A DNA stretch of 64,000 bases from Clostridium thermarum (GTDB lineage Bacteria; Bacillota; Clostridia; Clostridiales; Clostridiaceae): the NCBI RefSeq assembly GCF_006351925.1, contig NZ_CP040924.1, positions 2,795,001 through 2,859,000 of the forward strand, written 5' to 3'. Both the position numbers and the translations under genes were made by a program. Position 1 is the first letter of the stretch; the number at the start of each line of letters is the position of its first letter. The notes below the pieces were generated by a model. The model worked only from the letters and a program-made list of their open reading frames with translations, was not told where the DNA came from and searched no databases. This document shows, in pieces, positions 18,476-28,314 of the stretch.

Positions 18476-19243
18476 TTACTCTACAACGACTACTTTTGCT
18501 AAAGCCGTTTTATCTTTTATTATTTCTGTAAATTTATCTTTTATAGCCTGGCTTTTGACTAATATGTGCTTGCTTTTGAGCATTTTTTCCGTTACTCCGT
18601 TAAGCTCCATGGAGCCTGCGGATTTTGCAAATTCGTCTACCATCTCGTTGTATAAGTCACCCGTGTGGCTGTCAACTTTTACAAAATGTACCTTTATGCC
18701 ATGATCTTTTATTATTTTATTAAATATTTCATAATATTGTCTTGATGACTCTTCACGGCGTTCCCAGAAGCCGGTAGCGTGGTAGCATACCCCTTCATAA
18801 TCGTGAAAGATCGCTATTTCCTTAATATTGTTTTCTGCACAGTACTGAAGGGCTCTGATGGAAGCTTTCAGTTCTCCCCCAATCTGTCTTATGTGCTTAT
18901 GACTGTCGTCCGCCGCAGCTCCGTTTTCAACATAGATGATAACATCCTCAGCAGTGATGACTAAACCATAGGAATATTTTCCGGTAGCTATATTAAAGCT
19001 GCCATCCACATATGCATGAGGCACATCTAAAGGATATTGATCTCTCCCCTTTCTCAGTATGGGGTCGGCCTCAGCGAGATATTGCTTAGCTTCCTCAATA
19101 GTTGTGAAGCTCTTATATTTTGCTCCTTTGACTCCCTTTATCAGGGACTCACATTGCCCCCAGGTTTCAACTATTAGGTTTACTATTTTTTCTCCTTTAT
19201 CTCTATCAAAACCTTCTTTAATCGCATAGTACTTCTTCGGCAT
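18476..19243 (-). CDS. Ribonuclease HI with N-terminal viroplasmin-type domain
   Basis: Cleaves the RNA strand of RNA-DNA hybrids. Residues 1-55 (KKYYAIKEG, GVKGAKYKSFTTIEEAKQYL) form the viroplasmin-like hybrid-binding domain; residues from about 75 form the RNase H fold with AYVDGSFN (Asp), GGELKAS (Glu), IFHDYEGV (Asp), VDSHTGD (His loop) and NEMVDEFAK (Asp), so the catalytic set is complete. ATG 19243 follows AAAGGAG and overlaps the 3' end of the upstream gene by 26 bases, indicating a coupled pair. Confidence 0.9.
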   Translation of the reverse strand: MPKKYYAIKEGFDRDKGEKIVNLIVETWGQCESLIKGVKGAKYKSFTTIEEAKQYLAEADPILRKGRDQYPLDVPHAYVDGSFNIATGKYSYGLVITAEDVIIYVENGAAADDSHKHIRQIGGELKASIRALQYCAENNIKEIAIFHDYEGVCYHATGFWERREESSRQYYEIFNKIIKDHGIKVHFVKVDSHTGDLYNEMVDEFAKSAGSMELNGVTEKMLKSKHILVKSQAIKDKFTEIIKDKTALAKVVVVE

Positions 19244-20240
19244 TTTTAACTGTCTCCTTTACCTCTGTTTCTATTTGAGCCTTATTTTTCTTTCTAAATT
19301 TACTTGCTATCCAACTATAACCCTTAACCACGTTGCTTGTTCCTATAGTCTTACAGATAAGATTTATCCCCTTCCTTATCATTAATATTATATCCTCACT
19401 TCCAGCCCAGTTATCTTTGATTATTTCTTCCGGCAGTTCACAGAGCATTTTATCTAATGCATAAAAAGCAATAGCCACATCATCTACCTTTCCCAAGATT
19501 GGCAGAAAATCCGGAACAATATCTATGGGAAGGGCAAAATAAGCAATTATGGATCCACATATTAATTTTACCTTAAGAGGTACTCTTTTATCCTTGAAAA
19601 GCCTTATAAAAAGAGCTAATATATCCGGTAGAAGCATCATGTACGGCATAAAACCCTTAAACTTTTCCGGCAGCTTGCTGTTTATTTCTTCTCTAAACTC
19701 TGTATATTGATCTTCAATAATTACAACTGCAGATTTCAAATTTTCTTTCTGTGATACAGGTTCATCAATCTTTTCCAAAATAGGTTGTCCTTTCAGGTTG
19801 AGACTAATTTTCTCAACTTCTATATACACCTTATTCTTATATAATTCTACAGTATGTAGTTTAAAGTCTAACTTAACAGGAAGCTTTTTCAAAATTGAAG
19901 GAATACTTAGCTTGATAATGCCCTTATCACTGGTAAGGCCATATTCCTTAAGAGTTTTAATCAGCTTGCTTAATACTAGATTTCTTATCCATTTGAAAAC
20001 TGACAACTTTCCTATATGTACTTTCTCTATAGTAAGCAGTACTTCCTGCTTTCTGATGCTTACAATACTTACAGCTATGTCAAAATTCAACTTGATAAAT
20101 TTTTTGTAACTTCCAGATATGTATATATGCTTGTTCACTTCTATTTTATCAATAATTAAATTAGGAACCTCTAAGAAATCCGTAATAATACTTTTTATGT
20201 CCTCAGAAGTAACAGTAAAGCTTGCACCACTTATATTCAT
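19218..20240 (-). CDS. DUF1232 protein with N-terminal beta-rich domain
   Basis: 340 residues. The C-terminal third carries a DUF1232 (YkvA-like) segment, VPLKVKLICGSIIAYFALPI followed by DIVPDFLPILGKVDDVAIAF, a short membrane-associated unit of unknown function. The N-terminal about 160 residues alternate hydrophobic and polar residues with many Ile/Val/Lys strands (SFTVTSEDIKSIITDFLEVP, LDFKLHTVELYKNKVYIEVE), resembling lipid-binding beta sheets of the DUF2140/LmeA kind, though that is only a resemblance. No signal peptide is seen. It overlaps the RNase H gene by 26 bases. ATG 20240 has AAGGAG ten bases upstream. Confidence 0.65.
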   Translation of the reverse strand: MNISGASFTVTSEDIKSIITDFLEVPNLIIDKIEVNKHIYISGSYKKFIKLNFDIAVSIVSIRKQEVLLTIEKVHIGKLSVFKWIRNLVLSKLIKTLKEYGLTSDKGIIKLSIPSILKKLPVKLDFKLHTVELYKNKVYIEVEKISLNLKGQPILEKIDEPVSQKENLKSAVVIIEDQYTEFREEINSKLPEKFKGFMPYMMLLPDILALFIRLFKDKRVPLKVKLICGSIIAYFALPIDIVPDFLPILGKVDDVAIAFYALDKMLCELPEEIIKDNWAGSEDIILMIRKGINLICKTIGTSNVVKGYSWIASKFRKKNKAQIETEVKETVKNAEEVLCD

Positions 20241-20352
20241 GTTAAAACAACTCCTTAAAAAACACTATATGTTTAAAGTATACAATAAAATTGATCTATA
20301 GTGAAATTCTATTTTCACCATAAATTACATTAACAATTTTTATGAAGATCAT

Positions 20353-20380
20353 TAGACAAGTTTTTTTAAATCTATATAAT
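20353..20380 (+). promoter_or_regulatory. Putative promoter of the FtsH-like gene
   Basis: TAGACA (20353-20358), 16 bases, then a perfect TATAAT (20375-20380), about 35 bases ahead of the ribosome binding site. Confidence 0.5.
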
Positions 20381-20421
20381 AATATTATGTAAACCAAATA
20401 GAAAGGGGTTTCAAAAACACT

Positions 20422-22161
20422 ATGAATAAACATAAGAAAAAGTATATACTGATACCTATCATAACAGCTATCATTTCACTTGTAATTACGATTGCTATAA
20501 GTATAAATAAAGATTCAAAACTAGAGAAAACTTATTCTGACTTCAGTAAAGATATAGCTTCAGACAAAGTGGACACTGTTTACTTAACTAATTCTGCTAA
20601 AATAAAGATTTTACTTAAGGATGGTTCTGAATACAAGACTGACAATCCAAGAAGCTCATCCTTAAAAGAAACCCTACTTATTAGCGGAGTAAAAGTTGTT
20701 GAAAATGCTGGTAATAGCGCTATGGAAATACTTCCTCCGGTGGTTCTGGGATTATCTATGGTGGGTATTTTGGTCCTATTTGCCAGAGCTAATGGTGCAG
20801 CTTATAAGAAGTATTCTTCTGTAGATGCAATTGATGTAAACAGCACTGAAAATGCTAAGTATAGTTTTAAAAATGTTGCCGGTAATGAGGAGGCTAAAGA
20901 AAGTGTAAATGATGTGGTGGACTTTCTAAAGAATCCTCAAAAGTATGCTTCCTATGGTGCAAGAATGCCAAAGGGTATAATACTCTACGGCGAGCCTGGT
21001 ACCGGTAAAACACTACTAGCTAAGGCTGTTGCCGGTGAAGCCAGTGTTCCTTTCTATGCTATGTCCGGTTCTGACTTTGTACAGGTCTATGTAGGGGTTG
21101 GTGCCAGCCGTATAAGAAGCCTATTTAAAAAAGCTAAAGCTCAGGGAAAGGCTGTTATATTTATAGATGAAATTGATGCCATCGGAAAGAAAAGAGATGC
21201 TAATAAGGCCGGTGGTTCAGATGAAAGGGATCAGACCTTAAATGCCTTATTAACCGAGATGTCAGGCTTTAATGATAACGATGGTATAGTTGTAATCGCT
21301 GCTACGAATAGATTGGACATGCTAGATTCTGCCCTGTTAAGGCCTGGTAGATTTGACAGACACATTGAAGTAACTCTGCCGGATGTAGCTGCCAGGGAGA
21401 AGATACTAAATTTACATCTTCAAGGCAAGCCTATTGGTGACATCAACGTAAAGGAATGGGCACAAAAAACTTCCTACTTCTCCGGTGCCAAGCTTGAAAG
21501 TTTAGTTAATGAAGCTGCAATATTAGCCTGTAAGGAAGATAGTAAATATATTAACGACAGCCATATGGATAAAGCCTTTTCCATAGTAGTTGCAGGCCAT
21601 GAAAAAATGGATAGACAAGCTATAAAAGAAAAGGATAGAAGAATTACTGCTTACCACGAAGTGGGACACGCGTTGGTATCTCTATGTATGTTACCAGAGG
21701 ATAAGGTTTCAAAGGTTACCATAATTCCTAGCACTAAGGGTGCCGGTGGCTATACCTTGAGTATACCTGCAGATCATATGTTTCATAATATGGAATATTT
21801 AAAGAGAAGGATCATGGTTCTGCTGGCCGGAAGAGTTGCAGAAGAAATCATATTCGGAAAAGATTACGTTACTACCGGAGCCTATAATGATATAAAACAA
21901 GCTACAAATATTGTAACTAAAATGGTTACCGAATATGGTATGGGTAGGACTTTAGGCCTATTAAGCCTTGATGAAATAAATAACTCCTTCAGTGCAAATC
22001 CAAATCAAATATTAGACGAATGTAAAACCTTAGTGGATAACCTGTATGAGGAAACAAAGCAATTATTACTAAAAGAAAGCGATAAACTTGAAACTATCAC
22101 TCAGGTTCTATTGGAAAAGGAAACTCTTCTTTCTGAGGAACTTTACGCATTAGCCAACTAA
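20422..22161 (+). CDS. FtsH-type AAA+ membrane metalloprotease (short paralogue)
   Basis: Membrane-anchored ATP-dependent zinc protease of the M41 family, 579 residues. Two membrane helices near residues 9-29 and 97-117 flank a small extracytoplasmic domain. The AAA+ module has GEPGTGKTLLAKA (Walker A), the pore loop FVQVYVGVGA, IFIDEIDAIG (Walker B) and RPGRFDRHIEV. The protease has HEVGH with the third zinc ligand in TTGAYNDIKQAT. It is shorter than the housekeeping FtsH because it lacks much of the C-terminal tail. Clostridia often carry such additional FtsH proteins, so the housekeeping ftsH is presumably elsewhere. Monocistronic. Confidence 0.9.
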   Translation: MNKHKKKYILIPIITAIISLVITIAISINKDSKLEKTYSDFSKDIASDKVDTVYLTNSAKIKILLKDGSEYKTDNPRSSSLKETLLISGVKVVENAGNSAMEILPPVVLGLSMVGILVLFARANGAAYKKYSSVDAIDVNSTENAKYSFKNVAGNEEAKESVNDVVDFLKNPQKYASYGARMPKGIILYGEPGTGKTLLAKAVAGEASVPFYAMSGSDFVQVYVGVGASRIRSLFKKAKAQGKAVIFIDEIDAIGKKRDANKAGGSDERDQTLNALLTEMSGFNDNDGIVVIAATNRLDMLDSALLRPGRFDRHIEVTLPDVAAREKILNLHLQGKPIGDINVKEWAQKTSYFSGAKLESLVNEAAILACKEDSKYINDSHMDKAFSIVVAGHEKMDRQAIKEKDRRITAYHEVGHALVSLCMLPEDKVSKVTIIPSTKGAGGYTLSIPADHMFHNMEYLKRRIMVLLAGRVAEEIIFGKDYVTTGAYNDIKQATNIVTKMVTEYGMGRTLGLLSLDEINNSFSANPNQILDECKTLVDNLYEETKQLLLKESDKLETITQVLLEKETLLSEELYALAN

Positions 22162-22198
22162 TATAGTTATTACTAAGTTAACTGCCCTTCATAAATAT

Positions 22199-22255
22199 AA
22201 AAAAGCCCAAAGGTATCTATGCTATTATAGCAAAGTTACTTTGGGCTTTTTTATG
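22199..22255. terminator. Bidirectional terminator between ftsH-like and rhomboid genes
   Basis: AAAAAGCCCAAAG pairs with CTTTGGGCTTTTT across a 26-base spacer. T runs lie on both strands. Confidence 0.8.
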
Positions 22256-22260
22256 TAGTG

Positions 22261-23277
22261 TTATTCTGTTTTCCTGGAAGCTTCGATAGCAGCAGTTATT
22301 AGTAAGCCTCCAAGCAAGCCTCCAATATGTGCAGCATTGTCTATGTTACTGATAGTAAAACCTAAGAATAAATTTGCCACAATAACTTGAAAGAAATGAC
22401 TTAAAAAGTCCCTTCCAATCTTTTTTCTCATCCTGATACCATATACCACTGATGCTCCCATTAGGCCAAAAATAGCACCGGAAGCACCTACCCCCACTGA
22501 AGCAGGACTTGAAAATACATAGCTAAATACGGATCCAAAAATCCCAGACATAAAATAAATCAGTATAAACTTTCCATTGCCATAGATTTTTTCTATTAAA
22601 GTTCCAATCATTCTTAATGAGTACATATTTAGGGCTATATGCAGTAACCCACCATGTAAAAACATTGCCGTTACCAACCTGTAATACTCCCCTAAATCAA
22701 TAAGAGGCGAGTATTTTGCACCAAAATTCAATAAAGTTGTTATATCTATGTTAAAAATATTTTTTGAAGCAATTGCTGTAATTATATACATAATTACGTT
22801 TATTACAATCAGACCATTGGTCACAGTCAACTTAGACTTAGGAGATGCTAACATTTGCTTCTGTTTATATTGCAGGTAGGTTAGTACCCCTTGAAGCACA
22901 TTGGAGATCCCCATATAGTCAGCCACTTTGTAACTATCCACATCAATTTGAACCAAGGCAGTACTTACAATAAATCTGCTATTAATGACTGAATGGTCTT
23001 TTTCAACCATATCATCATGGATAGTGCCGCTGACGATAAAGCTGACTGCAACGCCTTTATTGCCCACATAGGAACTATTAAGGTATTGCTCAAACTTATC
23101 CCTTGCAAAATTAAAATTACGGGGTTCCGTAAAAATTGCAATCTCATCTACCTGACCTTGAGAGCCTTGAATCATCCAGATGGTTTCTCCCTCATTAGTC
23201 TCTGCAAGCTCATATACCCTATAATGACCACTGGATAAAAAGTAATTGATTAAATCTCTTTCAAAATTTTTTCTCAA
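22261..23277 (-). CDS. Rhomboid-family intramembrane serine protease
   Basis: 338 residues. A soluble N-terminal domain of about 145 residues precedes six or seven membrane helices. GVGASGAIFGLMG contains the nucleophilic Ser, and AAHIGGLLGGLL the catalytic His of the Ser-His dyad; HGGLLHIALNMYSL carries the HxxxN pair of the oxyanion region. Cleaves membrane proteins within or near their helices; the substrate is unknown. The start is TTG at 23277 after AAAGGATGGTGAT. It lies 14 bases downstream of the HD-GYP gene, so the two form one transcription unit. Confidence 0.9.
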   Translation of the reverse strand: MRKNFERDLINYFLSSGHYRVYELAETNEGETIWMIQGSQGQVDEIAIFTEPRNFNFARDKFEQYLNSSYVGNKGVAVSFIVSGTIHDDMVEKDHSVINSRFIVSTALVQIDVDSYKVADYMGISNVLQGVLTYLQYKQKQMLASPKSKLTVTNGLIVINVIMYIITAIASKNIFNIDITTLLNFGAKYSPLIDLGEYYRLVTAMFLHGGLLHIALNMYSLRMIGTLIEKIYGNGKFILIYFMSGIFGSVFSYVFSSPASVGVGASGAIFGLMGASVVYGIRMRKKIGRDFLSHFFQVIVANLFLGFTISNIDNAAHIGGLLGGLLITAAIEASRKTE

Positions 23278-23291
23278 ATAATCACCATCCT

Positions 23292-24350
23292 TTATACGAT
23301 AGCTTCTACTGTTAATGACTTTTCTTTAATCAAATCTATCTCATAGAAAGGTATTGGACTTTTAGTTTCCGTATCATATAATACTCTGATTATGGGTCTG
23401 TCAGGAAAATTCTTATTTTGCTTAATAACATACCCCTCCACACCGTTAGACAATCTTATGCAACACCCTAAGGGGTAAACTGAAAAAGTCTCTTTAAACT
23501 TCTTCACCACTTCATCTTCAAAAGCAGTCCCACTGCCGGCTAAAATAAGTTCATAAGATTCATTTGGCTTTAGCTTTTTTCTATAGCTCCTATCACTAGA
23601 TACAGCGTCATACACATCACAAACACTTACCAGCTTTGCATATTTACTTATTTCCCATCCCTTTAACCCATATGGATAACCTCTGCCGTCCATTCTCTCA
23701 TGATGCTGTTCAACTATATCAATAATACTTTTGGAAATTGAATAATTTTTTCTTAAAATTTCAGCTCCATAGGAGGGGTGTTTTCTTATTTGCATAAGCT
23801 CTTCCTCATTCAAAGCCCCGGTCTTATTTATTATATTACAGTTTATCTTTGTTTTTCCTATATCATGCAGCACTGCTCCAATTCCAAGGTCCTTCAGTTC
23901 TCTTTCCTTAAAGTTAAAGGCCAAACCCATATAGGCTGCCATAATACCGGTATCTATACTATGTAAATAGGTATAGTTATCATAGGTTTTTATATCACAT
24001 AAACTACAGCTAACCACTCCATCATCAATTATGTAATCTATTAGCTCTTCTACTTTCCTTAAGGACTTGTTAAAATCTGCCCTACTGCAATTATTGATAC
24101 CCTTCATTATCACAGACATATTTTTAATAGTATCTTTTTTTAATTCTAACAGTCTTTCATCTTCAACACAAATATCTTCCAGCCTATGATCCTCTATATA
24201 TACATAAAAAACGCCTAATTCTCTTAGTTTATTAATATACTGGCTAGTTAACTTAACTCCTGCCCTGAGCAGTATCTTTCCGTCACTACTAAGGATGCTT
24301 TTTCCGAGTACTTCGCCATCACATACTCTGTTAATAAACTCCAACCTCAT
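23292..24350 (-). CDS. HD-GYP domain phosphodiesterase-like protein
   Basis: 352 residues with a complete HD-GYP signature: VLHDIGKTKI, then RKHPSYGAEIL, then IIDIVEQHHERMDGRGYPYG. HD-GYP enzymes hydrolyse cyclic di-GMP. The N-terminal about 120 residues contain GKSILSSDGKILLRAGVKLT, a pattern seen in the N-terminal module of many clostridial HD-GYP proteins, and no membrane or receiver domain is present, so the input signal is unknown. First gene of a probable operon with the rhomboid protease. ATG 24350 follows GAGGTGAA. Confidence 0.88.
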   Translation of the reverse strand: MRLEFINRVCDGEVLGKSILSSDGKILLRAGVKLTSQYINKLRELGVFYVYIEDHRLEDICVEDERLLELKKDTIKNMSVIMKGINNCSRADFNKSLRKVEELIDYIIDDGVVSCSLCDIKTYDNYTYLHSIDTGIMAAYMGLAFNFKERELKDLGIGAVLHDIGKTKINCNIINKTGALNEEELMQIRKHPSYGAEILRKNYSISKSIIDIVEQHHERMDGRGYPYGLKGWEISKYAKLVSVCDVYDAVSSDRSYRKKLKPNESYELILAGSGTAFEDEVVKKFKETFSVYPLGCCIRLSNGVEGYVIKQNKNFPDRPIIRVLYDTETKSPIPFYEIDLIKEKSLTVEAIV

Positions 24351-24497
24351 AGTTCACCTCATAAAAACATTGTTGGAATTTATTATACTACATTAACTTT
24401 CATTTTTCAGCTAATTATGATAAATTTCATCAAAATTCAAAGAGAGCCTGTGAAATTCACAAGCTCTTAAGTATAAAATAAAAGGTGATTAAATATA

Positions 24498-26294
24498 TTA
24501 GTAATTTTCCATCATATCCAAGAGTTCTTCAAAGCGTCTAACGGTATCCTCTAATGGTTTTGGAGTAGTCATATCCACTCCGGCCTTCTTTAATATATTG
24601 ATAGGATAATCGCTGCCTCCTGCTTTTAAAAATTCTGTATATCTTGCCACAGCACTTTCACCTTCTTGAAGAATAGCTCTTGCAAAGGAGCTGGCAGCAG
24701 CATAACCGGTAGCATATTGGTATACATAAAAATCTGAATAGAAATGAGGAATTCTTGACCATTCCATATCTATTTCCTTATCTACTACCATTTCAGGGCC
24801 AAAATATTTTACGTTTAGGTCATGCCATATCCTGCAAAAATCTTCTGAAGTAAGTGGATTTCCTGCTTCTATGCTCTCATGTGTAATCTTCTCAAATTCA
24901 GCAAACATAAGCTGTCTGAATACTGTTGTTCTTATTTGCTCCAACTCTTGATTGATCAAATAGAATCTCTTTTTCTCATCTTGTTCATTTTTTATAAGAT
25001 GGTTTATTAATAATGCTTCATTTGTAGTAGAAGCTACCTCAGCACAGAATAAAGTATAATCAGCATAAATGAAGGGCTGAGTCTTTCTTGAATAGTAGGA
25101 GTGAATAGAGTGACCCATTTCATGAGCCAAAGTAGATACGTCATTCAACTCATAATTATAATTTAGTAAAACATAGGGCATTGTATCATAGCTTCCCCAG
25201 GAGTAAGCCCCACCTCGTTTACCCTTGTTTTCATATTTATCGATCCAACCACAATTTATGCCTTCATCAAAGATGCTTAAATACTCGCTTCCCAGAGGCT
25301 TTAGGCCTTCCTTTACCATAGCCACTGCATCATCAAATTCTATATGCTGCTTTTCTATTTCTACTAAAGGCACATATAAATCATACATATGGATTTCGTC
25401 AAGTCCCAGCAGTCTCTTTTTTATGCTTACATAACGGTGCAGGGCAGAGAGGTTTTTATTCATGGTTTCAATTGCATTGTTGTAAACCTCCAATGGTATG
25501 TCGTTGGGTTTTAAAGAACTTTCAAGTGCAGAACTATATTTTCTTATCTTTGCATTAAATATGAAGTTTTTCAAAGAGGATGTCAATGAAGCTGATAGGG
25601 TATTCTTATACTTCTCATAGGTGCCGAATAATGCCTTGAAGGCCTCTTCTCTAACCCTTCTATCTCTGCTTCTTATAAACTTTCCGTAATTTACTTCTGT
25701 AAGCTCTATCTCATTGCCATCTTCATCCTTTATAACAGGGAAAGTCATATCAGCATTTGTCAGCATGCTATAGATGTTATGAGGAGCTTCCAAGCAATCT
25801 GAAACACTGGCTAAAAGCTCTTCTTCTGCTTTACTTAATATATGCTGCTTAGCCTTTAATATGTCCTTCAGCATAAACTCATAAAGCTTTAGGTCTGGGT
25901 TTTGATCCAAAGCACTTTCTATTGTGCCGTCAGGTAATGATAAAATTTCCGGTACAAAAAAAGCTTCATAGCTCTTTAGTTCAGATAGGTAAGTATCTAT
26001 CTTATCCTTTAAGCCCTGGTATTTAGTATTGGTTGTATCTTCATCATATTTCAAGTGAGCGTAAATAAATAATTTATCTGCCGCTCTTGATATTTTCTCA
26101 CTAAGTCTTAAGTACTCCAACAGCTTATTGGGATCTGATAATTTACCAGCATATTCTTTTAGTTGAACAGCTTCATTTTTTAGTTTCATAAAATCCTCTT
26201 CCCATAATTCTGCTGAGGCATATATCTTACCTATATCCCATTTATCCTTTTCAGCAATCTCATCTCTTGTTTTTACCTTCTTTGTTTCTGCCAT
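24498..26294 (-). CDS. pepF: Oligoendopeptidase F
   Basis: Cytosolic M3-family zinc peptidase that degrades short peptides. The length of 598 residues is typical for PepF. HEMGHSIHSYY holds the HExxH zinc site, and the downstream CAEVASTTNEALL supplies the third ligand Glu. The long alpha-helical N-terminal part and the C-terminal YQYATGYAAASSFA are family-typical. The ATG at 26294 follows a strong TAAGGAGGT; the frame is open further upstream but only as an overlap with the next gene. Confidence 0.94.
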   Translation of the reverse strand: MAETKKVKTRDEIAEKDKWDIGKIYASAELWEEDFMKLKNEAVQLKEYAGKLSDPNKLLEYLRLSEKISRAADKLFIYAHLKYDEDTTNTKYQGLKDKIDTYLSELKSYEAFFVPEILSLPDGTIESALDQNPDLKLYEFMLKDILKAKQHILSKAEEELLASVSDCLEAPHNIYSMLTNADMTFPVIKDEDGNEIELTEVNYGKFIRSRDRRVREEAFKALFGTYEKYKNTLSASLTSSLKNFIFNAKIRKYSSALESSLKPNDIPLEVYNNAIETMNKNLSALHRYVSIKKRLLGLDEIHMYDLYVPLVEIEKQHIEFDDAVAMVKEGLKPLGSEYLSIFDEGINCGWIDKYENKGKRGGAYSWGSYDTMPYVLLNYNYELNDVSTLAHEMGHSIHSYYSRKTQPFIYADYTLFCAEVASTTNEALLINHLIKNEQDEKKRFYLINQELEQIRTTVFRQLMFAEFEKITHESIEAGNPLTSEDFCRIWHDLNVKYFGPEMVVDKEIDMEWSRIPHFYSDFYVYQYATGYAAASSFARAILQEGESAVARYTEFLKAGGSDYPINILKKAGVDMTTPKPLEDTVRRFEELLDMMENY

Positions 26295-26341
26295 ATTTCT
26301 TACCTCCTTACGGCTAAATATACTATTATTTAATGTGTGAT

Positions 26342-26746
26342 TTATTCTTCTTTGTATTCCTCTTCTCTTCCTTTTATTGCTTCCATGGTGCCTTCTATAC
26401 CTTCTTTTATTAATCTGCATAATATAGCAAGTTTTGATTCCATATCTACATAATCATCCACAAATTCAAACTTAATGAGCCATGTAGGATTATATTCATC
26501 ATCTATAAACTCGATGTGGAAGCCGTTGTCCTCAAAACTATCTTCAGGAAAATTATCATATATGGCTGAGTATTCCCAATCCTCTACATCCTTTGCAGTA
26601 TCAAAATAAATATGTACAATGTTATCCTGGCAGAAGGTCTTAGTGATATATTCAGCACCATCTTCTACCTTATAACTTCCAAGCTCCTTCGTGAGCATAC
26701 CGGTTTCTTTATCCTTTTCCATAATAACTATTGATGAAAAATCCAA
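26342..26746 (-). CDS. Conserved clostridial protein of unknown function
   Basis: 134 residues, acidic, without signal peptide, membrane span or Cys-rich motif. Sequence such as DFSSIVIMEKDKETGMLTKE and EDWEYSAIYDNFPEDSF resembles an uncharacterised family in clostridial genomes (I believe DUF6762, but cannot check). TTG at 26746 is the start, placed after GGAGAGGAT. It lies 47 bases upstream of pepF on the same strand, probably co-transcribed. No function can be assigned. Confidence 0.6.
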   Translation of the reverse strand: MDFSSIVIMEKDKETGMLTKELGSYKVEDGAEYITKTFCQDNIVHIYFDTAKDVEDWEYSAIYDNFPEDSFEDNGFHIEFIDDEYNPTWLIKFEFVDDYVDMESKLAILCRLIKEGIEGTMEAIKGREEEYKEE

Positions 26747-26833
26747 GTTATATCCTCTCCTTAATCAATATTTTGTCTTTTATGAATATATATTAAATAT
26801 AGTTATCAATACAATCTTTAACCGGAGGTATCC

Positions 26834-27151
26834 ATGAAAAAATTCATACCTGCAGTTATTATAATTACTCTTATTATTGTAATTTCTACCCTCTATTATA
26901 ATTATGATACTTATAAAAAAAAGGATTTAACCTATGTAATAGAGCAAAGACTAACTAAAGGTATTTTCAACAGATATAAACTTAGCTCTATATCTACATA
27001 TGAGTTAAACTACTCAGATGAAATACTGGCTATAGTACTGGTAAATGGAATAAAAAGTAAAGCACCCAACACTACCATAACCTATAAGGTGCTTTTAGAA
27101 AAACGTTCTAATGGCTCCTGGAAAGTTAAAGATATTTATACCATCAGATGA
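26834..27151 (+). CDS. Small membrane-anchored or secreted protein of unknown function
   Basis: 105 residues: a hydrophobic N-terminal segment (FIPAVIIITLIIVISTLYYN) and a small outside domain that ends in a beta-rich TYKVLLEKRSNGSWKVKDIY, a pattern reminiscent of small SnoaL/NTF2-like or DUF4829-type extracellular domains. ATG follows CGGAGGT. Its stop overlaps the convergent Fur gene's 3' end by 8 bases. No function can be assigned. Confidence 0.6.
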   Translation: MKKFIPAVIIITLIIVISTLYYNYDTYKKKDLTYVIEQRLTKGIFNRYKLSSISTYELNYSDEILAIVLVNGIKSKAPNTTITYKVLLEKRSNGSWKVKDIYTIR

Positions 27152-27569
27152 TCTGTTTATTGACTTTTTTGCACTTTTCGCAAATACCCTTGATGCGCAA
27201 TTCGTGCTCCATCATTGTAAAGCCAGTTTTTGTTTTAATAATTTCCTCCAGCATTTTAACAGGACAGTCCAGTTCGATGGACTTATGGCACAAACTACAT
27301 TCTATTGTGTGCTTATGGTGTTCCTTTTTTATGGAATAACTATATCTTCTATCTCCCAGATCAAATTTTTCAACAATTCCGGTATCTTGAAAAACCTCAA
27401 GGGTCCTGTATACCGTGGATAAATTTATACTGTTGTCTCTTTCAACACATTTGTCATATATATACTCTGCACTTAACGCAGCATCAGCATCATTTAGGAT
27501 CTCAAAAATAACCTTTCTTGCTAAGGTTATTTTTAATTTTTTGCTCTTTAATATTTCAAAGTTAGTCAT
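27144..27569 (-). CDS. Fur-family metalloregulator (copy 1)
   Basis: 141 residues. A winged-helix DNA-binding domain (ITLARKVIFEILNDADAALS, INLSTVYRTLEVFQDTGIVE) and a dimerisation domain with HHKHTIECSLCHKSIELDCP plus a C-terminal CEKC pair: a Cys4 structural zinc site and the regulatory His-rich site of the family. Whether it senses iron, zinc or peroxide cannot be decided from sequence alone. ATG 27569 follows AAAGGTGAT. Monocistronic. Compare the second copy at 46224. Confidence 0.88.
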   Translation of the reverse strand: MTNFEILKSKKLKITLARKVIFEILNDADAALSAEYIYDKCVERDNSINLSTVYRTLEVFQDTGIVEKFDLGDRRYSYSIKKEHHKHTIECSLCHKSIELDCPVKMLEEIIKTKTGFTMMEHELRIKGICEKCKKVNKQII

Positions 27570-27759
27570 AGTTAATCACCTTTACATATTCATTAAGAAC
27601 ATTATAACACAAAAAAATATGCTTACAAAAGTTTAGAAGCATATTAAATTTCTCAAATATTTTATATGGTAAGTTGATACAGTTGAAGTAGCTAACTTTG
27701 TCTAACTTATATATACAATTATGGATATATTTAAACCCTATGAACCCTGAATTACTGGA

Positions 27760-28314
27760 TCATCCCATAAATATCATTCGCAGGCCGAAAATTATCAGTA
27801 TTATTCCCCCAATATAATCTGCGTATCTTGCCACCAGTGAAATTTTATTTAGATATCTTGATATAATAAAAGCTGTAACACTTATTACAAAGGTAACAAG
27901 GCCAATTATCACGGTATATAGTAGGGTATTTTGAAAACTAACCATAGATCCAAACATGGTAAATCCAACCACTAAGGCATCTATGCTCACCGATGCCCCT
28001 AAGATTATGTACATTTTCCCAGTAAAAAGCAAACATTCTTGCTTTTCTTCAAATCCTTCCTTAACCATTAAAACTCCAACAATAAGTATTATTATACCAC
28101 CAAATAAATGAGGTAGTGCTTTAATGTTATTGGTGAAATATATTCCTGCGTAACTCCCTACGAAGGAAAATAGAAATTGAAAAAAGCCAAAGGATAGGCA
28201 AAATATGAACTTATTCTTTAGTTTTACCCCTGGATTCAGTCCAATACTCAGAGCTACTCCAAAGGCATCCAAAGACAAGGCCAGAGCTATTAATGATAGG
28301 CTATAATATGTCAC
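27760..28314 (-). CDS. MntP/YtaF-type membrane protein (probable cation efflux)
   Basis: 184 residues with six hydrophobic helices and internal two-fold symmetry: [12 protein letters not shown] in helix 1 and [13 protein letters not shown] in helix 4 carry the conserved membrane Asp residues of the MntP manganese exporter superfamily, which also includes the sporulation membrane protein YtaF. Which of the two it is cannot be settled here. The start is GTG at 28314 after AAAGGTTGTG. The 191 bases between its stop and the Fur gene contain no gene. Confidence 0.8.
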   Translation of the reverse strand: MTYYSLSLIALALSLDAFGVALSIGLNPGVKLKNKFIFCLSFGFFQFLFSFVGSYAGIYFTNNIKALPHLFGGIIILIVGVLMVKEGFEEKQECLLFTGKMYIILGASVSIDALVVGFTMFGSMVSFQNTLLYTVIIGLVTFVISVTAFIISRYLNKISLVARYADYIGGIILIIFGLRMIFMG

